From Chara braunii (lineage: Eukaryota > Streptophyta > Charophyceae > Charales > Characeae): a DNA stretch of 21,808 bases. The notes under the pieces were generated by a model. That model did not search any database. It worked only from the letters and a program-made list of their open reading frames with translations, and was not told where the DNA came from. Where the stretch lies: positions 823,052 through 844,859 of the forward strand of contig BFEA01000566.1 in the NCBI GenBank assembly GCA_003427395.1, given 5' to 3'. The position numbers were made by a program, and so were the translations under genes. This document shows positions 1-8,205 of this stretch, one piece after another (position 1 is the stretch's first letter; each line of letters starts with the position of its first letter).

Positions 1-49
<49 letters not shown>

Positions 50-56
50 ATACTCG

Positions 57-111
<55 letters not shown>
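1..111. repeat. Compound dinucleotide microsatellite (AG)n-(GT)n-(GA)n
   Basis: Uninterrupted AG repeats run to about position 48. They are followed by GCATACTCGC, a GT run at 59-80 and a GA run at 81-111. The spacer GCATACTCG recurs immediately afterwards at about 112-120, so the AG block plus spacer seems to have been duplicated as a unit. No coding signal. Confidence 0.95.
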
Positions 112-114
<3 letters not shown>

Positions 115-499
115 ATACTCGTGTTGCTCGGGAAGTGCAAAACTGAAACGATATGCTGGACAACGTCATGACCATCGGCTGTTCAGCTCACTCTCCAACG
201 TGGATGAAGCAATGATGATGTGGAATTAAAACAGTATAGAGAAGATTGGCATGGAAAGGCAAAACAAAAACAAAAACAGAAACAAAAAAAAAAGCAAAAC
301 AGACCATGGACAACTGGAGTGAACTGCACGTGACGGCCACCTATCCGCCTGCTCGACGTCTGGCATTGCCGTCGACGTGCTGCGTTATGCCATGTCATCG
401 ACGGCCAGGTCAGCTACCCTTCTCCTCCAGTCCACTCAGTGTCCAACTTGTCCTGCTGTCATGCACACACACACACACTGTTACATGCTGCGCCTGCAC
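112..499. other. Non-coding stretch without a recognised gene
   Basis: Short frames only. An A-rich patch at 262-300 and a small CA run at about 465-478 are the only low-complexity tracts. I see no protein-family motif, RNA gene or splice-site pair that would support an exon. Confidence 0.5.
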
Positions 500-770
500 A
501 CGAGGGCCATTTTCCAGGCCCTGCGTCCCTCAGGCTGAAAGCCTGAAATTCAGGCTAAAAGCCTGAAAACCAGGGCCTACAGGCCCCGTAACTGTTCAGG
601 CCGAAAGCCTGAAAACAGGGGCCTACAGTCCCTGTGTCGTTTCAGACTAAAAATGGCAATAGCCTTTTTAGCCTGAAAGGGCCATTTTTCGGTCGTTCAT
701 CAGAACGACCGGCCCTGAAACTCAGGCACCGGGTTTCGGGAACAGGCTATTCTTAGCCTGTTCCCATGCC
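500..770. repeat. Cluster of AGCCTGA inverted repeats with a 46-bp tandem unit
   Basis: TTCAGGCT...AGCCTGAA palindromes recur. The units beginning at 549 and 595 (TTCAGGCTAAAAGCCTGAAA and its CC variant, each followed by GGGCCTACAG) are spaced 46 bp apart. Further perfect stems follow: AAAAATGGC at 649-657 with its complement at 681-689; CGGTCGTT at 690-697 with 704-711; and GGGAACAGGCTA at 738-749 with 754-765, a 12-bp stem with a 4-nt loop. This density of nested hairpins suggests a foldback or MITE-like element, but I cannot define termini or a target-site duplication. Confidence 0.7.
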
Positions 771-1775
771 AGCCTCAGCAGAGGCTGCAGCGCCAGCCCC
801 TGGCACACTTCGGCATTGGCAAGAGCAGCCTCCTCGGCCTGGCTCGCCCTTCAGGCAGTCAGGAGGCAGGCCGAGGTAGTACATAGGGACTTCCCATGCA
901 CTTCACGGGCAGGCAGGAGGCAGTAGTAGTCTTCAGGATTCGGCAGCAGCACTCTGGAGGGAGCGCTGCAGGAGTAGTAGTAGCGTTAGCATTAGTCTTC
1001 AGCGCTGGGCGCAGTAGGTAGCTGTAGTCTCCAGCGCTGGGAGCCATAGCTAGGATAGCACCAGGAGAGAGAGATTGGGCGGAGGCCAGAGGTACTTACC
1101 TGCAGTGCCGTTGCTCCAGCTCCGTCTTCGAGGTACCTGCGGCACAGCGCCAACATCACAGGTTAGTATCTGGCTCGTGACAGAGAGAGAGTTTGTCTTC
1201 TTCCTCTTCTCAGTCCACCGTCTTCCTCTCACCCTCTCCTTATCTGACTTCACTGCATCTGCAGACTATGCGAGAAGAGTGAGAGAGAGAGAGCTTGGTG
1301 ACCTTGGATCCAGACTCGACTTTTGGGCTTCAGACATTACGACGAGGGATTATTTGGGACTTGTGACAAAGACTTGGTGTTGACGACAGTCCCATCTCTC
1401 CCCCTCTCTTCGTCTGATCCCCTCCTCTTCGTCTGTGTATGTCTGGACCTGGCGCTTTCTTCCTGTGTACATCGCCAGGCTCCTTCACACCTGGTGATGG
1501 ATATGATGTATGTTTGGTCTGCGTTCAAACATTGATTGGGCTAGTTATTAGCATTCTAGCATTCTGCTTCGCTATCTGATACTATGTGAATGAGGTCAGT
1601 CCCTGTCAGGTCAGGATTTGTATCTAAGTCTTCCCTGCGCTATTCAGCACCATTTTGTATGTATTAGAATGCACATTGCTTGTTGAGATTCTACTTGCAC
1701 TGCATTGTCCATTCAGTCCTTTTTATCACATTGCGGATCCTCGGTTTCTATGTACATCGCCCAACTGGGCATGTA
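771..1775. other. About 1 kb without a recognisable gene
   Basis: The stretch is moderately GC-rich with short internal duplications: CAGCGCTGGG near 1000 and again near 1033, and GAGGTAC(C/T) near 1090 and 1130. Isolated splice-donor-like words occur, such as GGTTAGTATC near 1160 on the plus strand and CAGGTAAGTA on the minus strand near 1100. They are not paired with any coding frame I recognise. It could be old retroelement sequence. Confidence 0.4.
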
Positions 1776-1808
<33 letters not shown>

Positions 1809-1812
1809 CACA
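1776..1812. repeat. (CA)n microsatellite
   Basis: An almost pure ACACAC run, broken by one CG, lies in AT-rich non-coding sequence. Frames through it give only Thr-His repeats. Confidence 0.95.
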
Positions 1813-2195
1813 ATTCTCTCTCGTATGTATGGGGCCACTTCTCAGAGGGTAGGCGCGCGGACATAAACTCGACTGGTTAAATGATAAATGATAAATCACA
1901 ATGCGATCCCATAACCAAATAGTCTCTATTTGTAGCAGCTTCCCTTATAGGTGCAGCTATAATAGAGTTCCTGACGAACATCCTATAATAGCTAGCGAAT
2001 CCTAGGAAGGAGCGCATTTTAGGTGATCTTTGGCCTAGGCCTGTCCCTAATTGTAACCATTCTCCTTGCGGTTGGCCTTAGTTCTTCTTGTTTCATTATG
2101 TGTCCTAAATATAGTATTTTGGACTTAGCAAACTCTATCTTCGACTAATCTTAAGAAATACCCTTTCTCTGGAATAGTCAGGCTGATGGTCAGCC
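1813..2195. other. AT-rich stretch, no feature recognised
   Basis: No frame with family resemblance, no RNA gene and no clear repeat unit is visible between the CA microsatellite and the GGTTGGTTGCCGACC motif. Confidence 0.4.
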
Positions 2196-2204
2196 CCCCT
2201 TGAT

Positions 2205-2395
2205 TGGTTGGTTGCCGACCAGGCAACGGTTCCACCCGTGGGCAACTACTGGTTGGTCGGCACCCCACAAGAATAAATAATAAATAAACAAATAAATAGT
2301 CTGCACCGTGCATAAGTAAATAAATAATTAAATAATTAAATAATTAAAATAAATAAATAAGTACTAAATAGTAAATAGTAAATAAATAAATAAAT
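2205..2395. repeat. GCCGACCA inverted repeat followed by AAAT-type low complexity
   Basis: GCCGACCA at 2214-2221 pairs with TGGTCGGC at 2254-2261. From about 2275 the sequence becomes (AAATAAATAATT)-like low complexity with the TAGTAAA word repeated near 2370. The GGTTGG/CCGACC words recur in the dispersed repeat next door (2396-2700) and at the right edge of the window, so this may be part of the same composite element. Confidence 0.6.
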
Positions 2396-2700
2396 GTGGG
2401 GTCCATAACCCTCAATAACCCCACCAATACCCCCATACCATACCTGTCCCCAACACCCTTATACACCCCCCATAACCCCCTATAACCCCCCATCTCCCTC
2501 CTACACTGCCCTCTCACCACCTGAACACCCCCCCCCCCGAATCTCGAAATCTCAGCAGATGTAAGTCTGTAAGTAGCAAGCTGTAGATTTGAAAAAAAAT
2601 CAATGGCTGGCACTCTACAGACTGGTTGGCAGACTGCCAACCAATTGGTTGTACTGGTGGACTGCAAAACGATCGATGGGCGGTGTTGGCGGTCCGGCGG
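2396..2700 (-). repeat. Dispersed repeat copy A, inverted relative to the right window edge
   Basis: The plus strand is C-rich (ATAACCCCC and TATACACCCCCC words, 2400-2530). It then carries TTTGAAAAA near 2590 and the hairpin GGTTGGCA (2624-2631) / TGCCAACC (2635-2642). Read on the minus strand, the order of landmarks is GGTTGGC-GTCTGCC-ACCAGTC, then TTTTTCAAATCT, CTGAGA, G-runs and TATGGGGG. The same order appears on the plus strand at about 21640-21808, so the two are inverted copies. The retroelement RT stops being readable where this repeat starts, suggesting insertion or recombination at about 2700. Confidence 0.7.
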
Positions 2701-3990
2701 CTGTGCAACTCTGCTTCTCGTAGTTTTTGCAGGACCAAACATAAATGCTTTTCATGGTCTTCCAATGTCTTGCTGTAAACCACAATATCATGTAGGTAGA
2801 TAACTACGCATTGATCCAGCCATTTGCGAAAGAGTTCATTCTAGACCGTTGGAAGGTTGGGGAGGCGTTTGTGAGACCGGAACCCACAAATTCATAGTAA
2901 TGCCCGTATCTTGTTTGAAACGCCATTTTGTGTTGGTCCTCGGGGGCCATCTCAATTTGATGGTAGCCAGACTTGAGATCAATCTCCGATTAGTACTTGC
3001 AAGTTGCAACCATGCAGTTGGTCTAATAGATCATGGATATGGGGTAATGGTTTTGCATTTTTGACAGTAATGGCACTCAGTCCTCTATAAGAATGCAAAG
3101 TCTAAGCTTACCTTCCTTCCTAGGCACAAAGAGGGCAGGAGGGTTATAAGGAGAAGAACTAGGTCTAATCCATCCTTTCCTGATAAGCTGCTGCAATTGT
3201 TTCTTGAGTTTTTTTTGATTCTCGCAGAGACATCTTGCAGATCAGTCCCTTAAGAATTTTACTACCGGGTCTGATCTCAATTGCGTGCTTAATAGTTATT
3301 TCAGTTTTAACGGTAGGTTCAGTTTGCAGGTCCTTGCATTCCTCAATGAGTTTTGTCAATAGGTGGCAGAGGTGTAGATCCATCGCCGACATTCTTTATT
3401 GCCACCGATTTTTTTTGTTTTTGTTTTTTCCTGTGCCAATGTTTTCCGTGACCATGTTTTGAAAAGTGGGCAGACTGACACAACAAAAAAGATGGTGCAA
3501 AATCTGAACCTGATTTATGGAATAACTTAATTGGTTTCAAATTTCAATTTTCCACTGTCGTCTTTGAGTTTCACCGCTTTCTCCCTAAACTTGACGGCTG
3601 CGTCGGCTCCCTCGTGCCAATCCATTACCAGCATCAAGTCGAGGCGAGGTTCTTTTCTGTAAGGCAGGTTACTTCATGCAATATCTTCCGGCCTTCCAAA
3701 GTTCTAAAATAACATTTGACACAATCCACGTAGTGGGAGACAATGATAGTGCTTTTACCTGCTCATACAAATGTGTATACACTAAAGGTGTGTTCACCGG
3801 CCAGCTTATATGGTTTGAGCAGATTTGTGACAATTGGCATGATTTCAGAACTGCGGCAAACATGCTTGTCCGCCGTTTGCTTTCCTGTGGCCATGCTCCT
3901 TCGACAATGGCCCGAGGATGGACTTGTCATTCGTGCTTGCCAATGTTGACAACCTCTTCCAATGTAACTCGTCTTACACAATGGTTTCGA
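2701..3990 (-). pseudogene. Decayed Ty3/gypsy-type retrotransposon pol (protease tail and reverse transcriptase)
   Basis: On the minus strand, fragments in several frames line up in the order expected of a gypsy polyprotein. A protease-end-like stretch LDLMLVMDW lies at about 3611-3646. A linker reads KHAIEIRPGSK (about 3250-3290), then [14 protein letters not shown] (about 3140-3180). The RT core IDLKSGYHQIEM and FQTRYGHY lies at about 2885-2985, then GLTNASPTFQR (about 2850-2880), then VYSKTLEDHEKHL (about 2745-2785). In known members this polyprotein copies the element RNA into DNA in the cytoplasm. The catalytic YxDD box reads YLHD at 2787-2798, and frameshifts and stops break the frame repeatedly, so it is dead. 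RNase H and integrase are absent because the sequence changes to another repeat at about 2700. The part from 3660 to 3990 is assigned by continuity only. Confidence 0.8.
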
Positions 3991-4019
3991 CGTAGGCTTC
4001 GCTGGTCCGTGCATCATCC

Positions 4020-4498
4020 TCTTCCACCTTCTCCTCCCCTTTCCGTCACTTCTCCTTCTCCCTCTCCCTCTCCTCCTTCCCCTTCCTCTTTTCCATCTTC
4101 TCATCCTCGTCTGCCTCCCCCTCCCCCTTCTTATCCATTTTTCCCTCCTTTGTCTTCCCCCTCTTACTCTCCACTTCCCCCTTCTTCTCCCCCTCCCCCT
4201 TCTCCTCCTTCTCCTTCCCCTTCCACTTCCTCTCCGCCTTCCTCTCCCTCTCCCCCCCCCTCTCCATCTCCTTCCTCTTTGCCAGCGTCCTCCTCCTCCT
4301 TCTTCTTCTTCTTCTTCTTCTTCTTCTTCTTCTTCTTCTTCTTCTTCTTCCTCCTCCTCCTCCTCCTCCTCCTCTTCTTCTTCTTCTTCTTCTTCTTCTT
4401 CTTCTTCTTCTTCTTCTTCTTCTTCTTCATCCGTTTCTTTGTCCTCTTCTTCCTCTTCTTCTTCTTCTCCTTCTTCTTCTTCTTCTTCATTTGCCCCC
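4020..4498. repeat. Long pyrimidine-rich (CCT/TCC/TTC)n tract
   Basis: Almost 480 bp of C and T on the plus strand. It moves from CCTTCTCC-type sequence to pure (TTC)n at about 4301-4430 and mixed TTC/TCC to 4490. The frame through it is open (Ser/Pro/Phe runs) only because such triplets contain no stops. It lies directly upstream of the Josephin-like reading frame and could be an expanded intron or promoter tract. It could form triplex (H-DNA) structures. Confidence 0.95.
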
Positions 4499-4887
4499 CC
4501 ATGCCGGCTGAGATCGGCCCCTCCTTTGTCTTCGTTGTCTATATTGGGACGTCGGCAGGTTCATTCATTCTCTCCTCCTCTCAGTCCCCTTCCTCTCGAT
4601 GCCGTGTTGATGCTAATCTGTGGGGTTCTTTGTCTTACCGACAGCCTGCTCTGCCACGTCGACGGCGTTCGTCATTCATGCGCCGACCCCGCCAGATCAG
4701 ACCTAGCTTTCCAGTGGTGACCGATTCGGATCTGCGGGCAGATCTACCAAATACTTGTGGCTTGACAGCCACAAATGTCTGCCTACAGGCTTATCAGCGT
4801 CAATGTTATACTGCTTCCCATTTTGTCACGATTGCTTATCAGCTTGACGCTGTTGAAAATCAGTCGGTGTATGACCATAATGGTCCA

Positions 4888-4922
4888 CCTCCTGAAGGTA
4901 GTTATTATACTACCTCAGGAGG
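4888..4922. repeat. Near-perfect hairpin inside the Josephin-like frame
   Basis: CCTCCTG (4888-4894) and AGGTAGT (4896-4902) pair with ACTACCT (4909-4915) and CAGGAGG (4916-4922), leaving one bulged A and a 6-nt loop. It lies within the open frame encoding PPPEGSYYTTSGG, so it may simply follow from codon choice. Confidence 0.7.
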
Positions 4923-5187
4923 CTTTACTGTAAATGTCTTACAACTAGCATTCCACGGTCGCCACCTTCTTATGCATCATGCGATGCCAGGCGATGACCT
5001 TCATGACCATCCTCATATTTCTGCCTGTATTTTCCACAGACCCGGGCATTATATGGCACTCATTCGTGCAGCTGCCCAGTGGGAACTGTGGGATGGTGGG
5101 ACAATGATTCAGGCTATTTTCAACATAAATGAATTTCTGTGTGCATTGCCGAACCATACTTAATTTTGGATTATTGATCGACTCTTG

Positions 5188-5355
5188 TGTGACACCTGTC
5201 GGGACAGGGACGCGGTGCGTCTTGGCTGCGGAATTCATCACCTATGCCATCAACATTATCAATCTATTGCAGCCGCCGCCATCTGTGCCGAAGGGTGTCC
5301 AACATTTCCTCATTGTACACACCCCTATCACCCAGATATTCGTTGTCCCTTTTGT
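5188..5355 (+). other. RING-like domain 1 of the Josephin/RING locus
   Basis: The Cys/His order is C-x2-C (5188, 5197), then CGIHHLC-x2-H, then a long loop with extra Cys and His (CAEGCPTFPHC), and finally CPFC ending at 5355. This fits a C3H2C3-like cross-brace zinc fold of the kind that recruits E2 enzymes in ubiquitin ligases. The extended loop between the sixth and seventh ligands is unusual, and it is shared with the second repeat. Confidence 0.6.
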
Positions 5356-5376
5356 GCTAAAGGACGCTATCAGGAC

Positions 5377-5565
5377 TGCATGATGCCGCACTGTGATGAA
5401 CATCCTGCTGTTTTTCTGACATGTGGACAGCATGTCCTTTTTTAGGACTGTTTTGATGGGATGGTCCGTGCTAGCCGTCCTGCTGAATGCTGTGCTGAAG
5501 TAGCTCTCCTTGGGTATCCTTGTGAACATGCACGTCATCCTCCTCAGCGTGCCTGTCCTATCTGT
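5377..5565 (+). other. RING-like domain 2 (degenerate tandem repeat of domain 1)
   Basis: It aligns with domain 1 at 65-70 residue spacing: HC-DEH-PAVFLTCGQH against TC-RDR-DAVRLGCGIH, CAE against CAE, and ACPIC against RCPFC. The residue expected to be the fifth ligand Cys is Phe (TTT where TGT would give Cys), and the next codon is the TAG stop at 5443-5445. The first ligand pair is spaced C-x4-C instead of C-x2-C. Confidence 0.55.
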
Positions 5566-5679
5566 CGGGGTGGGGTGGGGGCTCCTCTTCCTGACTGGTC
5601 AATATAATCAAGCGATCAAGAGCAACACTAATTGTAGGACAGATAAAGCTTTCGATACTACCAACAGATGTGGAGTTGA

Positions 5680-5790
5680 AGAAAGAAGAAAGAAAAAAAT
5701 TGAAACCAAAAGAAAAAAAGAAAGAAAGAAAAAAGTACAGATTTCTGAAGAAAAGAAAAAAGAAAACAAGAAAAAAATAAAATAAAAGAA
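5680..5790 (+). promoter_or_regulatory. Purine-rich 3' tract with two AATAAA polyadenylation signals
   Basis: An A/G-rich stretch begins 75 bp after the last stop of the Josephin/RING frame and contains AATAAA at 5776-5781 and 5781-5786. Their position is right for 3' end formation of that gene. The A-rich background means the words could arise by chance. Confidence 0.35.
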
Positions 5791-6390
5791 ATGTTTAACT
5801 TTGTAGTGACAATGGCAATTGGTTTATCTGTGGGATGTGTCATTTGCTTTTTTCCTTTGTCTTTTCTTTGATTGGATCCCTTTCTCTTTCTCTTGCCTCT
5901 GTGAGGTCTGGTTTCCTCCTCCTTTTCTTTACCTCTTTGCCTTTTGGCGGCGTGCAAGTGGGTCCTTGTGACACACGGGGATGGGGGCAGCCAGCGCTCA
6001 ACCTGCCATCCACGTGGCTGACCTTGTACGTAAGAGGTGATGAACAGGGGGGGCTTTCCTTCCTTCCTTCTTTTCCTTTCCTTGTTTTGCCTTTTTTTGC
6101 CTTCGCGCTCTGATTCACAGTGTGACAATATATAATAAAGCACCAACTCATGTACTCACAACCATTGTGTCTACTGGGATCGGTTCGCCTATAGATATCG
6201 CTATCTTAACCCATGAACTCCGTAAGGGGACACAGAACTTCCTGAAGGCGATCTAGGTGAGGGGCTGACGTAGAGCCATTCTCTGCCATAGGAGCTGGAG
6301 GGTCGGAGGGGAGGTCGTGGCATCTGGACCTTCCAGCTCAGTACGAGCAGATGTTACTCCTACTGGCTGCTTCCTTTTGGGTGTCTAATT
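5791..6390. other. About 600 bp without a recognised gene
   Basis: Pyrimidine-rich patches (about 5835-5910 and 6055-6100) flank a more GC-rich centre. An ATAATAAAG word at about 6131-6139 is a possible plus-strand polyadenylation signal. The minus strand may be degenerate retroelement sequence continuing from the zinc-knuckle region to the right, but I recognise no motif in it. Confidence 0.4.
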
Positions 6391-6540
6391 TGAGGGCACC
6401 ATGCGATGATCGTCCCCTTAGTGCCGCATTTAAGGCACTGCCTTTTATATATACGATCTTGCCATACCTCGTGGGTGGCGTCCACGTGCACCATGCGATG
6501 ACGGCCCCCTTAGTGCCACATTTAAGACACTGCCGCTTAT
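6391..6540 (-). pseudogene. Decayed Gag-type double zinc knuckle
   Basis: On the minus strand, 6488-6532 reads QCLKCGTKGAVIAWC and 6396-6440 reads QCLKCGTKGTIIAWC. They are 92 bp apart and so in different frames. Each matches the retroelement nucleocapsid pattern C-x2-C-x4-H-x4-C except that the His is Ala in one and Thr in the other. In LTR retroelements such knuckles bind the element RNA. The frame offset and the missing His imply a dead tandem duplication. It could belong to the gypsy element at 2701-3990 or to another one. Confidence 0.6.
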
Positions 6541-7092
6541 TTATATGATGATGGGCCCATTTTCTCCAAGGGCTCGCCAAAGTCTATGCTACAATGTGGG
6601 GAAGAAGATCTTGGCCTCCTCTTCTTTACTACCCTGTTGTTGGTGGCTCCCTTGTTCGTCACCACAGCGGTCACATCTCCCTTCGTTCAGTCACCGGTCT
6701 CCTTTTCCTCCGACACTTTTGTCTCCCTTCATTCAGTCATCGGTGTCGTCCGATGGGCCACCTCTCCGCAGTCTCATCATCCAACACTATGAGGCAGCGA
6801 ACAATACAGCCACTATGATGTCTCTATTCTTTCCTTTGACGACATTATGTGACAAATTCTTCTCTTAGTTGTTTTCTTTTTCTTGTATAACGTTGTCTAG
6901 CTCTGCCTCAATACTCACCGTGTACTGCATCGTACCGTCAAACATGGATGCCAAGTATCCTTCGAGTTTTTGTTCCTTTCTAAAGAAATCTTTATCTTGT
7001 CTCATCGAGTTTCTACTTTTCCATCTTTTCTTCTTTCTTCTTCTATAGGAGATCTTCCCTCCTCTTCGCCTCAATTGCTAATGTCTTTTTAG
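6541..7092. other. Stretch upstream of the zinc knuckles, weakly Gag-like at best
   Basis: A minus-strand frame at 6865-7074 encodes a Lys/Arg/Glu-rich peptide (QKLEGYLASMFDG, IEAELDNVIQEKE) that could be part of a coiled-coil Gag N-terminus. This is suggested only by its place upstream of the knuckles on the same strand. The 6700s carry a short duplication (CCTTC(A/G)TTCAGTCA(C/T)CGGT). Confidence 0.3.
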
Positions 7093-8205
7093 GTTGTGCA
7101 ATGCTATTGAAAGGAAAATGAGCGAGAGCAATTGGCAGAAAACCAAATTGCAATGTCTCGCTCTAGACCAGGTAGTCGAGTACCAAGCAGAAAGCAAAAT
7201 GCACCGAGATACCAGCCAAATAAGAGCAAGACAATGAACTCAATGTCAATGTCGACACTCTCTCGCCACACCAACATAGTATCCAATGCTGCTCTTCCTT
7301 GATTGGTGCACAGCGCCCAGCCTCGTCTACTTAGCCTACACTAGCCTACACTACGAGTCTAGGAATATGCAACAGGAATCACTTCGATCTGAAGACCAAT
7401 GTACGTGACGATGTCCCTCATGCAGACTGCCAGCATACACCAGGTACATGGCTCCCCCTCTCTCACCTCACCCCTCGTCTCCCCACAGTTTGCATCCCCG
7501 ACACCCGAAGACCACCATCGCCCACCGGCATGCGGCCCAACAGCCCGGTTATGGCCGCCATGCGCCCACTGCCACCGCAGCGCCCCTCTCACCTCTTGCG
7601 CCCGCGTGCGCCCTCTGGCCAGCGCTAGCGCAGCACGCTCGCGTGACAAAGCAGCAGCGTGTCCCCTCAGCCTGCTCAGGCCAGAATGTCCTCTGGCCTG
7701 GGCTCTTACTTTCCTATATGGAAAGTGAGGCTGCCTTTGGTGGCCGTGGGCCTGGCCGACGTGTGCCCAATAGCTTCACGTTGGGTCGAAGTGTCTGCGC
7801 CCAGGCCCCTCCCAGACAGTTGCCTGGGCCTGCAGCCTTGGAGCTGCCCAACTGTGCGACATGGCTGTTGTCGCACGCTGCATTTTCATTGGCCTACGGA
7901 GGCTCAGCCACGTTGCTCCCTGCGTTCTCATTGGCCGAGAGCCTCTGGCCACCTCACTGCTGCTGAAGCGAGTCCAGAGGCTCTACATGTCGTGCTCACG
8001 CAGGCGAGGCCCGATAACCAACTGGCATGTGGTAACTGTCTGGCGCCCAACTTCGCAGCTATGACAAAGTTGGGGCCCCGTGTCGAATTCAGGCCCGCCT
8101 TCACTTAGGGCGGGCACATTGCTTACTAGAGGCCCCTCGGGCATGTGGAGGCTGAGACCCAGCGGCCTAGGTGAGGGCTCGTTCCGCGCACTATCCTTTA
8201 TCATG
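7093..8205 (+). mobile_element. 1.1-kb dispersed repeat family, copy 1
   Basis: This stretch matches 18192-19281 in the same orientation and about 15480-16570 in the opposite one. Shared landmarks, in order, are CAGAAAACCAAATTGCAAT; GTACCAAGCAGAAA and GATACCAGCCAAATA; CACACCAACATAGT; a GC-rich centre with two ATTGGCC boxes (near 7885 and 7935); AACCAACTGGCATGTGG; and the hairpin GCCCGCC-loop-GGCGGGC at 8093-8115. No frame is conserved between copies, so this is a non-autonomous element or an LTR-like unit. Boundaries are good to about 20 bp, and no clear target-site duplication is seen. Confidence 0.8.
8093..8115. repeat. Conserved 7-bp GC hairpin near the 3' end of repeat copy 1
   Basis: GCCCGCC and GGCGGGC flank the loop TTCACTTAG. 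The identical hairpin occurs at 19174-19196 in copy 3, and a degenerate version at about 15665-15690 in copy 2. Confidence 0.8.

Larger units (their letters stand above)
4501..5607 (+). pseudogene. Josephin-like cysteine protease fused to two tandem RING-like domains, interrupted by two in-frame stops
   Basis: One frame runs from ATG 4501 (a second candidate is ATG 4678) to TAA 5605-5607, broken by TAA 5161-5163 and TAG 5443-5445. The first part (about 4740-5160) resembles a Josephin (ataxin-3-type) deubiquitinase. CGLTATNVCLQ contains the putative catalytic Cys (4756-4758). It is followed by VTIAYQLDAVE, GGFTVNVLQLAF (compare the Josephin 'G.YDVNVI..AL' strand) and PGHYMALIR...QWELWDGG, with the His at 5047-5049 and the Asp at 5092-5094. 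In the family, this fold hydrolyses ubiquitin linkages. After the first stop, the same frame gives LCDTCRDRD...CGIHHLC and RCPFC, then a second repeat, HCDEHPAVFLTCGQH...ACPICRGG; both are RING-like. The usual Josephin oxyanion Gln five residues before the Cys is not seen. The continuous frame with two stops and a lost RING cysteine suggests recent decay. An upstream exon is possible. The family assignment rests on motif reading, not a search. Confidence 0.6.

Noticed and set aside
738-765. Stem-loop resembling a rho-independent terminator
   Set aside because: The window is eukaryotic, and no T-run follows the stem.
3676-4498. Apparent coding extension of the Josephin-like frame upstream through the pyrimidine tract (495-codon open frame from 3676)
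   Set aside because: The 3676-4015 part overlaps minus-strand retroelement sequence, and the CT-rich triplets cannot form stops. Openness here is not evidence of coding.
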